Shown: piece after piece, positions 1 to 8,359 of the stretch
Position numbering within the stretch: position 1 is the stretch's first letter
Layout: every line of letters starts with the position of its first letter
DNA from: Aquibacillus albus
Lineage (GTDB): Bacteria; Bacillota; Bacilli; Bacillales; Amphibacillaceae
Assembly (NCBI RefSeq): GCF_016908325.1
Contig: NZ_JAFBDR010000004.1
Span: forward strand, 124,001-188,000
Direction of reading: 5' to 3'
Length of the DNA: 64,000 bases
Notes under the pieces: model-generated
Seen by the model: only the letters and a program-made list of their open reading frames with translations
What the model was told of the DNA's origin: nothing
The model's database searches: none
Position numbers and translations under genes: made by a program

Positions 1-417
1 TGCTGCTGCAATTAACAGTATAACACTTGCTCCATAGTCTTTGGCACGGTCTATTTGAATTTCATCGATCACAAAGTCTTTATTTAAAATTGGCAGCTTT
101 ACCACTTCACGGACAGCCTGTAAATCCTCCATCGTTCCTTTGAAAAATGGCGTATCTGTCAGAACAGAAATGACTCCCGCTCCATAGCTCTCATATTGCT
201 TTGCTTGCTCGGCAGGATTGACGCCTTCGTTAATGATTCCTTTCGACGGAGAAGCACGCTTAATTTCCGCAATAATATTCATGGTTTCAGATGTCATAAA
301 CGTATCATACATCGATCTTTTTTCATAGCTGGCTTGGTATTGACCTGGTTTGTATGTCGTCTTTAACTGACTAACTTCCTTTTCTTTTTCTTGTAAAATT
401 TCATCTAAAATCGTCAT
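1..417 (-). CDS. trpC: Indole-3-glycerol phosphate synthase, N-terminal part (cut by window edge)
   Basis: This gene runs off the left edge; about 139 N-terminal residues are visible. The enzyme closes CdRP to indole-3-glycerol phosphate in tryptophan synthesis, in the cytosol. The start region has the family hallmarks: an MTILDEIL leader, then IAEIKRASPSKG near residue 50 (phosphate and substrate Lys), a GVISVLTD strand and LPILNKDFV with the catalytic Lys. The ATG at 415-417 lies 3 bases after the trpD stop, so the two genes are translationally coupled. It is the fourth gene of a T-box controlled trpE-G-D-C operon; the rest of the pathway presumably lies to the left. Confidence 0.95.
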   Translation of the reverse strand, partial: MTILDEILQEKEKEVSQLKTTYKPGQYQASYEKRSMYDTFMTSETMNIIAEIKRASPSKGIINEGVNPAEQAKQYESYGAGVISVLTDTPFFKGTMEDLQAVREVVKLPILNKDFVIDEIQIDRAKDYGASVILLIAAA

Positions 418-420
418 GGT

Positions 421-1434
421 TTACACCTCTTGTTTACTGTAATCAATTAAATATTCTAATTTTGATAGTGCTGCTCCAGAGTCAATACTTTCCTGTGCCA
501 GTTTTACTCCTTCTTGAACCGTATTCGCTTTTCCATCAGCAAAGATTCCGAGGCCCGCATTCAGTAATACGGTGTCACGGTACGCACCCTTTTCACCTTT
601 TAAGACACGGTGAAGAATGTCGGCATTTTCCTTTGAATCTCCACCCTTAATTGCTTCATTTCCGTAAACTGGTAATCCAACTTCTTCGGGATGCAAGGTG
701 AATTGCATGAGTTCGCCCCGTTCAAGAAGGACAAGGTGATTTTCACCAGCTAATGATGCTTCATCCATGTGTCCTGCACCATTCAGGATCAGGGCTCTTT
801 TTCTACCTAAACGATGTAGTACATTGGCCATTTGCTCGAGCATATCACGACGATAAATCCCGAGTAATTGTGTTGTTAGCTCCACTGGATTTGTAAGTGG
901 CCCAATTAGATTGAAAATGGTCGGTATCTTTAGATCTTTTCTTACCTTCATCATTCGCTTTAAAGCAGGGTGTACATGCGGTGCAAACAGAAAAGCAATT
1001 CCATTTTCTTTTAATAATTCATGGGTCTGCTCACTTGTTAATGATAGAGAGACTCCTAAATGCTCTAAAACATCAGCACTTCCTGTTTTACTAGAAATAC
1101 TTCGGTTTCCGTGCTTTGCTACCGTAATTCCCGCCCCAGCGATAACAAAAGCGGACGTTGTGCTAACATTAAAGCTTTGTGAGCCATCTCCACCCGTTCC
1201 ACAATTATCCATCACACCTGTTAGTTGCTTCGGCAGGGTCAATGATTTTTCTCGAATAACATTGACTAATCCAGCAATCTCATCTGCACTTTCCGTTTTC
1301 ACCTTTAATGCCGTTAAAAACGCTCCAATTTCTGTATCCGTGATGTCCTCTGTGAACATGAGGCGTGCTGCATTTTCCATTTCCTCCAAGCTTAAATCTT
1401 CACGGTTCGTCACTTTATTTAGATAATTTTTCAT
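421..1434 (-). CDS. trpD: Anthranilate phosphoribosyltransferase
   Basis: TrpD transfers phosphoribose from PRPP to anthranilate. The protein is 337 residues, the normal length. The PRPP-binding glycine loop GTGGDGSQSFN begins near residue 79, and the anthranilate-site segment KHGNRSISSKTGSAD follows near residue 107. I chose the ATG at 1434 because GGGGAGGAG lies about 7 bases before it; an upstream in-frame start would add six residues but lacks a ribosome site. The start overlaps the end of trpG by 20 bases and the stop lies 3 bases before trpC, so expression is coupled within the trp operon. Nothing is missing from the active site. Confidence 0.97.
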   Translation of the reverse strand: MKNYLNKVTNREDLSLEEMENAARLMFTEDITDTEIGAFLTALKVKTESADEIAGLVNVIREKSLTLPKQLTGVMDNCGTGGDGSQSFNVSTTSAFVIAGAGITVAKHGNRSISSKTGSADVLEHLGVSLSLTSEQTHELLKENGIAFLFAPHVHPALKRMMKVRKDLKIPTIFNLIGPLTNPVELTTQLLGIYRRDMLEQMANVLHRLGRKRALILNGAGHMDEASLAGENHLVLLERGELMQFTLHPEEVGLPVYGNEAIKGGDSKENADILHRVLKGEKGAYRDTVLLNAGLGIFADGKANTVQEGVKLAQESIDSGAALSKLEYLIDYSKQEV

Positions 1435-2017
1435 AGATATTCTCCTCCCCAACTTGTGTGAAAAAGTTTTTTAATATCGTTTTTCCTTCTTTTGTTCCAA
1501 TTGATTCTGGGTGGAACTGCAATCCATAGACAGGTAAATAACGATGTTTCACCGCCATAATTTCGTTATCATCCATCGCTCGAGCTGTAACAACTAATTC
1601 CTCTGGTACCGTTTCGCTCTTAATGGTTAATGAGTGATAGCGCATCACTTCTAAAGGCTGTTCCAAGTAATGAAAAACTCTGTCGTCCGTGTGCTTTACC
1701 ATCGATGTTTTACCATGCTTGATTTGCTTCGCATGAACGATATCCGCTCCAAATGCTTCTCCAATGGCTTGATGGCCTAGGCATATTCCCAAGATTGGAA
1801 ATTCTCTAGATAACTGTTTCACTACATCGATACAAATACCCGCTTCTTTCGGTGTTCCTGGGCCAGGAGATAAAATAATTGCTTCTGGCTTCATTTGACG
1901 AATCTCTTCAATGGTTACTTTGTCATTACGAATGACTTTTACTTCTTTATCTAATTCAGACACATATTGAAACAGGTTATACGTAAAGGAATCATAATTA
2001 TCAATTAACAAGATCAT
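1415..2017 (-). CDS. trpG: Anthranilate synthase, glutamine amidotransferase subunit
   Basis: This is the class I glutamine amidotransferase that supplies ammonia to TrpE. The 200-residue protein has the nucleophile Cys79 in GICLGHQA and the catalytic His169/Glu171 in LQFHPES. It overlaps trpE by 17 bases and trpD by 20, which indicates tight translational coupling. In Bacillus subtilis the equivalent subunit is PabA, encoded in the folate operon and shared between pathways; here the gene sits inside the trp operon, so it probably serves TrpE mainly. A shared role with PabB cannot be excluded. Confidence 0.95.
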   Translation of the reverse strand: MILLIDNYDSFTYNLFQYVSELDKEVKVIRNDKVTIEEIRQMKPEAIILSPGPGTPKEAGICIDVVKQLSREFPILGICLGHQAIGEAFGADIVHAKQIKHGKTSMVKHTDDRVFHYLEQPLEVMRYHSLTIKSETVPEELVVTARAMDDNEIMAVKHRYLPVYGLQFHPESIGTKEGKTILKNFFTQVGEENIYEKLSK

Positions 2018-3401
2018 GTTTGTTTACCTCCAATAAAGATTTGGCTTTATTTAATGTTTCTTGGTATTCCGATGCAGGGTCAGAATCGTAAACAACACCA
2101 GCGCCCGCCTGAACATACGCATTATTTCCTTTAATCACTAACGTCCGAATCGCTAAGGCTAAATCTAAGTCTCCATTCATGTTGATATAACCAGCTGCCC
2201 CAGCATAAACGCCTCGCTTTTTCGTTTCTAAATCATTAATAATTTGCATTGCTCTAATTTTTGGAGCACCAGAGACAGTTCCGGCTGGCAAGGTCGAAAT
2301 TAATGCATCCAATCCACTATATTCTGACGTCAATACGCCTTGAACTTCTGACACGATGTGCATCACATGCTGGTAGCGTTCAATCGTCATATATTTTGGA
2401 ATCGAAATACTGCCAATTTCACATACTCTTCCCAAATCATTACGACTTAAATCAACAAGCATTTTGTGTTCGGCTAGTTCTTTTTCATCTGCTAAGAGAT
2501 CTTCTGCTAATTTTATATCTTCTTCATTCGTTTTCCCACGAGGTCTTGTTCCAGCAATTGGATTCGTCACCACTTGCTTGCCCGTCACTTTAATTAAGCT
2601 TTCCGGTGATGCACCCAACACAATATACGAATCAAAGTCAATGTAAAACATATATGGCGAAGGATTCGCTCTTCTTAAACTGCGATAAAACGTAAACGGA
2701 TCTGCATCAAAACTCGCTTTCATTCGCTGCGACAGGACAACTTGAAAGATATCGCCATCGGTTATATGCTGTTTTGCTTTTTCAACCATTTCCATGAATG
2801 TCTCTTTTTCAATCGATGGTTGAAAGCTTACATTAATTAACTGATTCGCTTCGATATTTTCGTGTTGCAGGATGTGTTCTTTTAAGTCTGAGATTCTTTT
2901 CTCCAGAGCTTCTTCGTTTCTTTTTCCATCTAAGTCAACCGCTATAATCGTTACCGTTTGGCGGACGTGATCAAATACGATAACGTCCTGGTAAAACATT
3001 AGGTGAATCTCTGGCATTTCAATTTCGTCCTCTAGCATTGGCCCAATGTCCTCAACTTGGCGAATCGCATCATAGCCGATATAACCAACTGCTCCACCGT
3101 AAAAAGCAAATGGTAATGGCAATTCCTGTTTCGGAATATGACGTTGAATAACGTCGAGTGGTTTGCCCTCCTCGATTTGCAGTTTTTCTTCTTCTACGTA
3201 ATGAACGGTTGTTCGTTCTCCATCACCAATTATTTCTTTAAAAGGGTCTAATCCAATAAACGAGTAACGCCCTTTTTCGCCATGATTAGCGGAGCTTTCC
3301 AATAAAAACTTTTTATTCCCTTTGATTCGGTTAAACACAAGAATTGGTGTTAATACATCTCCATTAAGATTCAAGGTTTTATAATTGATTGCTGTCGTCA
3401 T
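2001..3401 (-). CDS. trpE: Anthranilate synthase component I
   Basis: TrpE makes anthranilate from chorismate with ammonia from TrpG. The 466-residue protein has the N-terminal LLES motif near residue 33 that forms the tryptophan feedback pocket in this family. The C-terminal chorismate-binding domain contains GASPESL, NPIAGTRPRG, HKMLVDLSRNDLG, and GTVSGAPKIRAMQII. The ATG at 3401 follows AAAGGAGAA. It is the first gene of the operon and lies about 65 bases downstream of the second T-box terminator, so its transcription should depend on uncharged tRNA-Trp, while enzyme activity is probably inhibited by tryptophan. Confidence 0.97.
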   Translation of the reverse strand: MTTAINYKTLNLNGDVLTPILVFNRIKGNKKFLLESSANHGEKGRYSFIGLDPFKEIIGDGERTTVHYVEEEKLQIEEGKPLDVIQRHIPKQELPLPFAFYGGAVGYIGYDAIRQVEDIGPMLEDEIEMPEIHLMFYQDVIVFDHVRQTVTIIAVDLDGKRNEEALEKRISDLKEHILQHENIEANQLINVSFQPSIEKETFMEMVEKAKQHITDGDIFQVVLSQRMKASFDADPFTFYRSLRRANPSPYMFYIDFDSYIVLGASPESLIKVTGKQVVTNPIAGTRPRGKTNEEDIKLAEDLLADEKELAEHKMLVDLSRNDLGRVCEIGSISIPKYMTIERYQHVMHIVSEVQGVLTSEYSGLDALISTLPAGTVSGAPKIRAMQIINDLETKKRGVYAGAAGYINMNGDLDLALAIRTLVIKGNNAYVQAGAGVVYDSDPASEYQETLNKAKSLLEVNKHDLVN

Positions 3402-3463
3402 GTCACGTTCTCCTTTTTTAGAAAATTTATTACACGTACTATTCGTAAAATTTCAGGAAATAT

Positions 3464-3714
3464 AAAAATCCCTTATGATTGCATCTCTCTGCATTCATAA
3501 GGGACGATTAGTCGATTAACCGCGGTGCCACCACTCATTGAAGGCTTAATAGAAAACCTTCCTCTCTTTCCCGTAACGGGGGAATCCGTATCTCCGTACT
3601 TTACTCGTTCAGGAGATCTCTCGTAAGTCCATTCGGTTAGCTTCACATACCGGCTTCCACCAGACCCGGCTCTCTGAAATGACTCAGCTAACTTACTACT
3701 CTTACTCATCGATT
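3464..3714 (-). promoter_or_regulatory. T-box riboswitch 2 (Trp), proximal to trpE
   Basis: On the minus strand this region has a stem I with AGTAGT-type loop sequence, the specifier context GAATGGACTT (the UGG codon is complementary to 3629-3631), and the T-box core GTGGTGGCACCGCG at 3521-3534. A strong terminator follows: an inverted repeat TCCCTTATGA/TCATAAGGGA (3469-3504) and a T run. The T-box core can form the competing antiterminator when uncharged tRNA-Trp binds. The UGG specifier fits the downstream genes. Confidence 0.93.
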
Positions 3715-3741
3715 TTATTATTTTGTTTAAAAAAAGGTAAA

Positions 3742-4014
3742 CAAAAAGGGCTCCACATCCAAAAGGACGAGGAAACCCGTGGTACCACCTTCATTAACTG
3801 CGTCAACAGTTCACTTTAGAGTATCAAGCTGCAAGAGCTTTAATACGTACCTCTTGTAACGATGAGGCGAATTCGCCAAAGCCTACTTATCCATTGATGT
3901 TCGGTTTGGAGGCTCCGAAGTCCATTCACTCCATTCAACACACTGGTTCGCACCAACCACCAGCTCTCTTTTGTGATCCTAGAGCTACTACTCTTCATCT
4001 ATGCCTTAACACGA
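3742..4014 (-). promoter_or_regulatory. T-box riboswitch 1 (Trp), promoter-proximal
   Basis: This is a second complete T-box leader upstream of the first. It has GAAGAGTAGTAGCTC at the base of stem I, the same specifier context GAATGGACTT (UGG complementary to 3922-3924) and the T-box core GGTGGTACCACGGG (3776-3789). A GC-containing terminator hairpin (3748-3778) ends in TTTTTGTTT. Two serial Trp T-boxes would require two antitermination events and so give tighter, more cooperative control of the trp operon. Confidence 0.92.
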
Positions 4015-4033
4015 TAATATTAGGTTGCTTACT

Positions 4034-4062
4034 ATCATAGTATGGTCCTGTCATTTTGTCAA
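4034..4062 (-). promoter_or_regulatory. Sigma-A promoter of the trp operon
   Basis: On the minus strand TTGACA (4057-4062) is followed by a 17-base spacer and TATGAT (4034-4039). The match to consensus is nearly perfect. The transcript would start about 10 bases before the first T-box stem I, so the promoter is strong and the control lies in the leader. Confidence 0.9.
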
Positions 4063-4179
4063 TGTGTATTTCATCGAAATTGAAATTTTCTAACATTTAC
4101 TATTTTAGTAAGAAAGCATTTATTATTTTGACCTTTGTTTTTTATTACACAGTTGACACATAATGCGCAACAAAAGATA

Positions 4180-4235
4180 AATTTGTAAACCGCTGCGGAA
4201 ATACACTTCGCTTTCCGTGGGCGGCTGATGAGCCT
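4180..4235 (+). repeat. Dispersed Bacillaceae-type repeat, left partial copy
   Basis: The segment CCGCTGCGGAAATACACTT then CGCTTTCCGTGGGC resembles the left end of the larger element at 20472-20710 and, in the opposite orientation, 4588-4725. It is GC-richer than its surroundings and has no coding sense. It abuts the 51-bp tandem array. Confidence 0.7.
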
Positions 4236-4237
4236 CC

Positions 4238-4512
4238 TTGATGAATTACACGAATGTCAGCTTTTCGTTTAGTTTCTACTCATTTTCCTTGATGAATTAC
4301 ACAAATGTCAGCTTTTCGTTTAATTTCTGCTCATTTTCCTTGATGAATTACACGAATATTAGCTTTTCGTTTAGTTTCTGCTCATTTTCTTTGATGAATT
4401 ACACGAATGTCAGCTTTTCGTTTAGTTTCTACTCATTTTCCTTGATGAATTACACGAATGTCAGCTTTTCATTTAGTTTCTACTCATTTTCCTTGATGAA
4501 TTACACGAATAT
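4238..4512 (+). repeat. 51-bp tandem repeat array (five full units plus a partial sixth)
   Basis: Units begin at 4238, 4289, 4340, 4391, 4442 and 4493 (partial), exactly 51 bases apart. Each starts TTGATGAATTACACGAAT and ends in CTACTCATTTTCC or a close variant. Because 51 is divisible by 3, one frame stays open as a 17-residue repeat, but that frame has no ribosome site and a nonsensical composition. There are no spacers, so it is not a CRISPR array. Function is unknown; it could have arisen by slippage. Confidence 0.95.
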
Positions 4513-4587
4513 ATAAATCCACTATACAGCGTAGGAAATACACGTAGACTACTCGAAAATAAAGTCAATTTTTTTCATGTGATGTAA

Positions 4588-4725
4588 CGCTGCCGAAGCC
4601 TTCCTTGACCTGCGGGAACAGCACGTGCCCGCGGAAAGCGAAGTATTCTGCCGAAGCGATATCCCAGCACTCATTTTAATTCACTGTATTGCGCATTAAT
4701 CGTATGTTACGCATTACATCTTTTT
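4588..4725 (-). repeat. Dispersed repeat, copy in opposite orientation
   Basis: Read on the minus strand this contains GCGTAACATACGATTAATGC, then CGCTTTCCGCGGGC, matching the order of motifs at 20475-20580 (GCGTAACATAAGATTAATGC, then CGCTTTCCGCGGGC). It brackets the 51-bp array together with 4180-4235. No gene is seen in 4513-4756. Confidence 0.75.
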
Positions 4726-4756
4726 GCAATTCGGCAAGAACAGCCAGTATTTTTGA

Positions 4757-5266
4757 CTAAAGATTTATTCTAGCAACTTCTTCAAAGTACAAGGATTGTT
4801 TAATATGAAACGGACATACCCAGCTCTTTTTAGTAGCAGTTAATCCTCTATCCGTAATATCTCCAGCATCGCTATACCAAAATGCTTGCCATATAAACTT
4901 AGAGCAATAATTCGCATACAGGTTATCTAGCTTACGGTGAAAAATATATCTTCCTACACGAGTAATATTAGATTGCGCCCAATTGGCAGCTTTTCGTGCT
5001 CCAGTCTTCGGACGGTATACAGTGATTGTTCCGCCAAACTTATGACGGGACAAATAACCGAGTAATGTATCAGAAAAACCACCCCTTGGATGTGAGTGGT
5101 GAATCGCCATATCTTCACCGACAATCCCCACATGCCCAACTAAGAAGGTGGACCATCCCTTTGAAGAATAGAGGATATCTCCAGGAACCAATATAGCGTT
5201 TAATTGATGAAAAGCATCCCGATACCTTACCATTGATGTATCCTCAAATCCTACCTTATTTTCCAA
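4757..5266 (-). CDS. YiiX/YebB-like permuted papain-fold hydrolase
   Basis: The 169-residue product resembles the permuted NlpC/P60 (papain-like) family typified by YiiX and YaeF, whose members act on peptide, amide or lipid substrates. The supporting motifs are VPGDILYS followed by GHVGIVGEDMAIHHS (catalytic His candidate) and, about 75 residues later, ANYCSKFIWQAFW (catalytic Cys candidate); His before Cys is the permuted order. No signal peptide is visible. The start is uncertain. A TTG at 5266 has a weak ribosome site, the frame stays open upstream into the 3' end of the helicase gene, and an internal ATG (MVRYRDAF) is possible. The substrate is unknown. Confidence 0.7.
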   Translation of the reverse strand: MENKVGFEDTSMVRYRDAFHQLNAILVPGDILYSSKGWSTFLVGHVGIVGEDMAIHHSHPRGGFSDTLLGYLSRHKFGGTITVYRPKTGARKAANWAQSNITRVGRYIFHRKLDNLYANYCSKFIWQAFWYSDAGDITDRGLTATKKSWVCPFHIKQSLYFEEVARINL

Positions 5267-5306
5267 TTTGCTGAATCTCGGCCATCCTTCATGAACAATT
5301 GGACGA

Positions 5307-6416
5307 TTAAATTTCCTTCCGCTTAATCTGTCCTTTTATTCCTTTTTCAATCAACCGTAAATATTGCTTATCTTTAGAAGCGACAAACGTAATAGCAATT
5401 CCATCGCCACCTGCACGCCCTGTTCGGCCGATCCGATGAATATAACTTTCTGCATCTTGAGGGATATCGTAGTTAATGACGTGCGTAACCCCTTCGACAT
5501 CAATCCCGCGGGCTGCTACATCCGTTGCTACTAAGTATTGAATTTTCATGTCACGGAATCGCTGCATCACTTTTTCCCGTTTAGACTGAGATAGGTCACC
5601 ATGCAGCTCATCCGACAAATAGCCATTTTGCTGTAATGCTGTATTCAGTTTCATTGTTCTCCGCTTTGTTCGACAAAAAATAATCGCCAAAAATGGACGG
5701 AATTGATCTAATACGCGCATTAATTTTTCTTGTTTCTCTCTGTCGGTTGTTTCAATCACCATTTGTTTGATGTCTTCTACCGTAACTTGCTTCGCTTTCA
5801 CCCGTATATCTTCTGGATCATTCATATAGTTTTTTGCAAGCTGTCGAACTTCCTTTGGCATTGTTGCTGAAAACAGCATCGTTTGTCTATTTTCAGGTAA
5901 TGCTTCTATAATCGTTTCTACTTCAGGTAAAAAGCCCATATGTAACATTTGATCTGCTTCATCCAGCACAAACATCGATATAGAGGATAGATCGATTGTT
6001 TCTCTTCGCATATGATCGAGTAGTCTTCCTGGCGTGGCAACAACAACCTGTGCCTGCTTTTCTAGTTTTTTCAATTGTCCTTGAATATCTTGTCCACCAT
6101 AGACTGCTAATGCATTTAGATTGCCAAGTGCTTCTGTCAGCTTATTTAATTCAGCTGTAATTTGTAATGCTAATTCGCGAGTAGGTGAAACAATTAATGC
6201 TTGAATTGCCTGTTTATCCGGGTTGATTTTGCTTAAAATTGGTAATAAAAAAGCTAGTGTTTTTCCTGTTCCAGTTTGCGCTTGTGCAATCACATCTTTT
6301 TTCTGCAAAACAGATGGTATTGCTTTCTCCTGAATCGGTGTCGGCTCATTGATTCCATTATTTTTTAAAACGTTAACGAGCCTTTCTTCCATTCCTAACG
6401 ATGAAAATGTTGCCAT
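5307..6416 (-). CDS. DEAD-box ATP-dependent RNA helicase
   Basis: This is a short (369-residue) DEAD-box helicase, core only, with no C-terminal RNA-binding extension, similar in size to B. subtilis YfmL. It remodels RNA duplexes using ATP. The motifs appear in order: [14 protein letters not shown] (Q motif), AQTGTGKT near residue 46, [28 protein letters not shown] near 147, [13 protein letters not shown] and [10 protein letters not shown] near 330. I chose the ATG at 6416, which has GAGGTGA 6 bases upstream; a GTG three codons earlier lies inside that ribosome site. A role in cold growth or ribosome assembly is known for relatives and is only inferred here. Confidence 0.95.
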   Translation of the reverse strand: MATFSSLGMEERLVNVLKNNGINEPTPIQEKAIPSVLQKKDVIAQAQTGTGKTLAFLLPILSKINPDKQAIQALIVSPTRELALQITAELNKLTEALGNLNALAVYGGQDIQGQLKKLEKQAQVVVATPGRLLDHMRRETIDLSSISMFVLDEADQMLHMGFLPEVETIIEALPENRQTMLFSATMPKEVRQLAKNYMNDPEDIRVKAKQVTVEDIKQMVIETTDREKQEKLMRVLDQFRPFLAIIFCRTKRRTMKLNTALQQNGYLSDELHGDLSQSKREKVMQRFRDMKIQYLVATDVAARGIDVEGVTHVINYDIPQDAESYIHRIGRTGRAGGDGIAITFVASKDKQYLRLIEKGIKGQIKRKEI

Positions 6417-6483
6417 AAACTTCACCTCATTTTTTTCAACCTAAATACTAGTGTTTCCAACCTAGTTCGAATTACAACGTACG

Positions 6484-7029
6484 TCAGAGCTCTTGAATTT
6501 TTTCTTCTATTTTTTCCCCTAGATGACGGCCTGGATGGTCTAATACACATGAAATCTGATCCCCGACTTTTAGGTCTAAAACAGATACTGCACTACCATC
6601 TTTTTTTGAGACATGAACACTATCCGATTCTTGTAATGTTGCCGAAATTTCAACACCATTAGCATGACAAACGATGCGCAAAAAATTTCTTACTTCTATT
6701 TTAACTCTACCAATCGCAACATTTCTCACTTGATCATGCTTTGATACTGGCAATGCCATTCCCGGACTTAATTCCGATACGTATTTTGTTTGGTCTTCTC
6801 CTATAGAGATATACTGATGAATCGCTCCAACATTCATTCGAAATGGGCGAGTTGGATATGTTTCTGTCTCTCTATTTTCGGATAAAACATGGATATATCC
6901 ATGACCAGTATTTCCGACAAACACACCTTCCATTGGATCTAACATATCAATCATGTCCACACAAACACGTGTACCTATCCCTAGTGTATCAATGGAAGTA
7001 ACTTCTGCATATGATATAGATGAGGTCAT
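6484..7029 (-). CDS. Stand-alone protein resembling the C-terminal domain of 3-dehydroquinate synthase II
   Basis: The 181-residue protein resembles the C-terminal half of archaeal-type 3-dehydroquinate synthase II. The segments GVFVGNTGHGYIHVLSE, then ETYPTRPFRMNVGAIHQYI, VGRVKIEVRNFLRIVCHANG, and LKVGDQISCVLDHPGRHLGE follow the order of that domain. The N-terminal half, which holds the catalytic lysine of DHQS II, is absent, so it is unlikely to be a dehydroquinate synthase. It probably binds a ligand or partner through the retained beta domain. It is a single gene with its own start after a GGGAGG site. Assignment rests on motif memory, not on a search. Confidence 0.6.
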   Translation of the reverse strand: MTSSISYAEVTSIDTLGIGTRVCVDMIDMLDPMEGVFVGNTGHGYIHVLSENRETETYPTRPFRMNVGAIHQYISIGEDQTKYVSELSPGMALPVSKHDQVRNVAIGRVKIEVRNFLRIVCHANGVEISATLQESDSVHVSKKDGSAVSVLDLKVGDQISCVLDHPGRHLGEKIEEKIQEL

Positions 7030-7147
7030 ATAAAATCCTCCCTTGTTGTGCTCTATCTTTGTATTAAAATGTCAAAATTTAACGATAGTAACTCTTTTGT
7101 TTATCTTATACAATGAATATTAGTTTTACAAACAGGAGGAACGTTCA

Positions 7148-7288
7148 ATGGGGATTAGAAAATGGTTGATTGTATTATTTCTTGTACTAATTACAAGTAT
7201 TAGTGTTATTGGTTTTATCAATGAATCAAACTCCCCTAATGTGGAAGTAGAGCAAGAAACAATTAATCATGCAGAGGAAGTTCGATAA
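7148..7288 (+). CDS. Small single-span membrane or secreted protein (46 aa)
   Basis: A 46-codon ORF begins at an ATG preceded by ACAGGAGGAACGTTCA, an excellent ribosome site. It has a basic N-terminus (MGIRKW), a hydrophobic span of about 18 residues (LIVLFLVLITSISVIGF) and an acidic tail rich in Glu, Asn and Val. It could be a small membrane protein or a cleaved secreted peptide. A bidirectional terminator follows. I do not recognise a family. Confidence 0.6.
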   Translation: MGIRKWLIVLFLVLITSISVIGFINESNSPNVEVEQETINHAEEVR

Positions 7289-7319
7289 AAATTCTTCTCT
7301 GCGTTTTCTCTTAATAGCC

Positions 7320-7362
7320 AAAAAAGCGGATGCTTGAGATTCAACCAGAGCACCCGCCTTTT
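7320..7362. terminator. Bidirectional terminator between the 46-aa ORF and the LysM-3D gene
   Basis: The sequence AAAAAAGCGGATGCT, a loop of about 14 bases, then AGAGCACCCGCCTTTTTT forms a hairpin with an A run on one side and a T run on the other. It can end transcripts from both strands. Confidence 0.75.
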
Positions 7363-7366
7363 TTCA

Positions 7367-8086
7367 TTATTCTAATACTTCCACTTCTACTCTTCGCACA
7401 CCCCACGCAAACGCTTCCCGTTTGGTAGGCACATGAATGTCAATACGATTGCCTTTTATCGCTCCACCAATATCACCTGCGATGGCCCTTCCATAGCCTT
7501 CCACATATACCTCAGAACCTAAAGGAATAACATTCGGATCAACTGCAATCACTTTTTTGTTACGATCTTCCAATAAATTAATACCCGTATAAGTGATTCC
7601 AGAACAGCCGTCGCATTCCGCAGTATATGCTGTAGCAGTCATCGTCATCGTTTTACTAGATGAATTCGCTTGCTTAAACGTTGTGGTAGATTCGGTTGCA
7701 GTTGTTGAGTTTCGGTTGCCTTCACCCGTTCGTTGAATGGACAGTAGCTGATCTATTAAAATCAAATCGGATGACAAGTTATTCCACTGCTTCAATTCTC
7801 TAACACTAACTCCATAATCTAGTGCAATATGACTCAGTGTATCTCCTTTTTTAACTTTATATTCGTTATCCTTTTTTGATTCTATCTGCAATTTTTGGTT
7901 GGGATAAATAATATCAGATTTTAAGTTGTTTAACTCTTTTAATTTTTTTACAGTAGTGTCATAGTTTCTTGCTATCGTCCATAGATTATCTCCTTTTTTA
8001 ACTTGATACTCTTTTGCCGATGCAGGAATGGCAACCATAGTGGATATTAAAAGGACCAGAACAACTGACAATGCTATCTTATTCAT
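7367..8086 (-). CDS. yocH: Secreted LysM-3D cell-wall protein, YocH-like
   Basis: The 239-residue protein has a Sec signal peptide (MNKIALSVVLVLLISTMV, cleavage after PASA) and two LysM domains: YQVKKGDNLWTIARNYDTTV near residue 27 and YKVKKGDTLSHIALDYGVSV near 77. A Ser/Thr-rich linker follows, then a C-terminal 3D domain with MTATAYTAE, VIAVDPNVIPLGS, GRAIAGDIGGAIKGNRID (the three-aspartate motif) and WGVRRVEVEVL. This matches the YocH group of muralytic enzymes, which cleave peptidoglycan glycan strands. YocH of B. subtilis is under WalRK control; I could not find a convincing WalR box upstream here. It is a single gene. Confidence 0.88.
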   Translation of the reverse strand: MNKIALSVVLVLLISTMVAIPASAKEYQVKKGDNLWTIARNYDTTVKKLKELNNLKSDIIYPNQKLQIESKKDNEYKVKKGDTLSHIALDYGVSVRELKQWNNLSSDLILIDQLLSIQRTGEGNRNSTTATESTTTFKQANSSSKTMTMTATAYTAECDGCSGITYTGINLLEDRNKKVIAVDPNVIPLGSEVYVEGYGRAIAGDIGGAIKGNRIDIHVPTKREAFAWGVRRVEVEVLE

Positions 8087-8321
8087 CGTTTCCCTCCTTT
8101 TTAGACTAGTCTCTACCAGACTGTCTTATCAGCATTGTGGGAAACTATTAATAGATTTATACCTTTTCTATTAAAAAATAGGAGAAAGGAACCAAATTTT
8201 TTATTAGATTTGTGTGATAGCGGAGATTTCTTGAGGAGTTTCACGCTGAATTATACACGGAACTAAATTATATAGGACCTTTCGAACCCTTCAGCACAGA
8301 ATAAATTTTTCTTAACGTGCA

Positions 8322-8352
8322 AAAAAAGTGTAGCAGGATTTTCCTACTACAC
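8322..8352 (-). terminator. Terminator of the catalase gene
   Basis: On the minus strand AGTGTAGTAGGA, a short AT loop, TCCTGCTACACT and TTTTTTT form a near-perfect hairpin with a T run, starting about 10 bases after the catalase stop codon. Confidence 0.9.
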
Positions 8353-8359
8353 TCCCATT

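Noticed and set aside
3473-3709. 78-residue ORF on the minus strand
   Set aside because: It lies wholly inside T-box leader 2; the structure explains the sequence.
4238-4512. CRISPR array
   Set aside because: The units are contiguous 51-bp repeats without spacers, and no cas genes are near.
4238-4516. 92-residue repetitive ORF
   Set aside because: It is the open frame of a 51-bp tandem repeat, with no ribosome site and a low-complexity Ser/Phe product.
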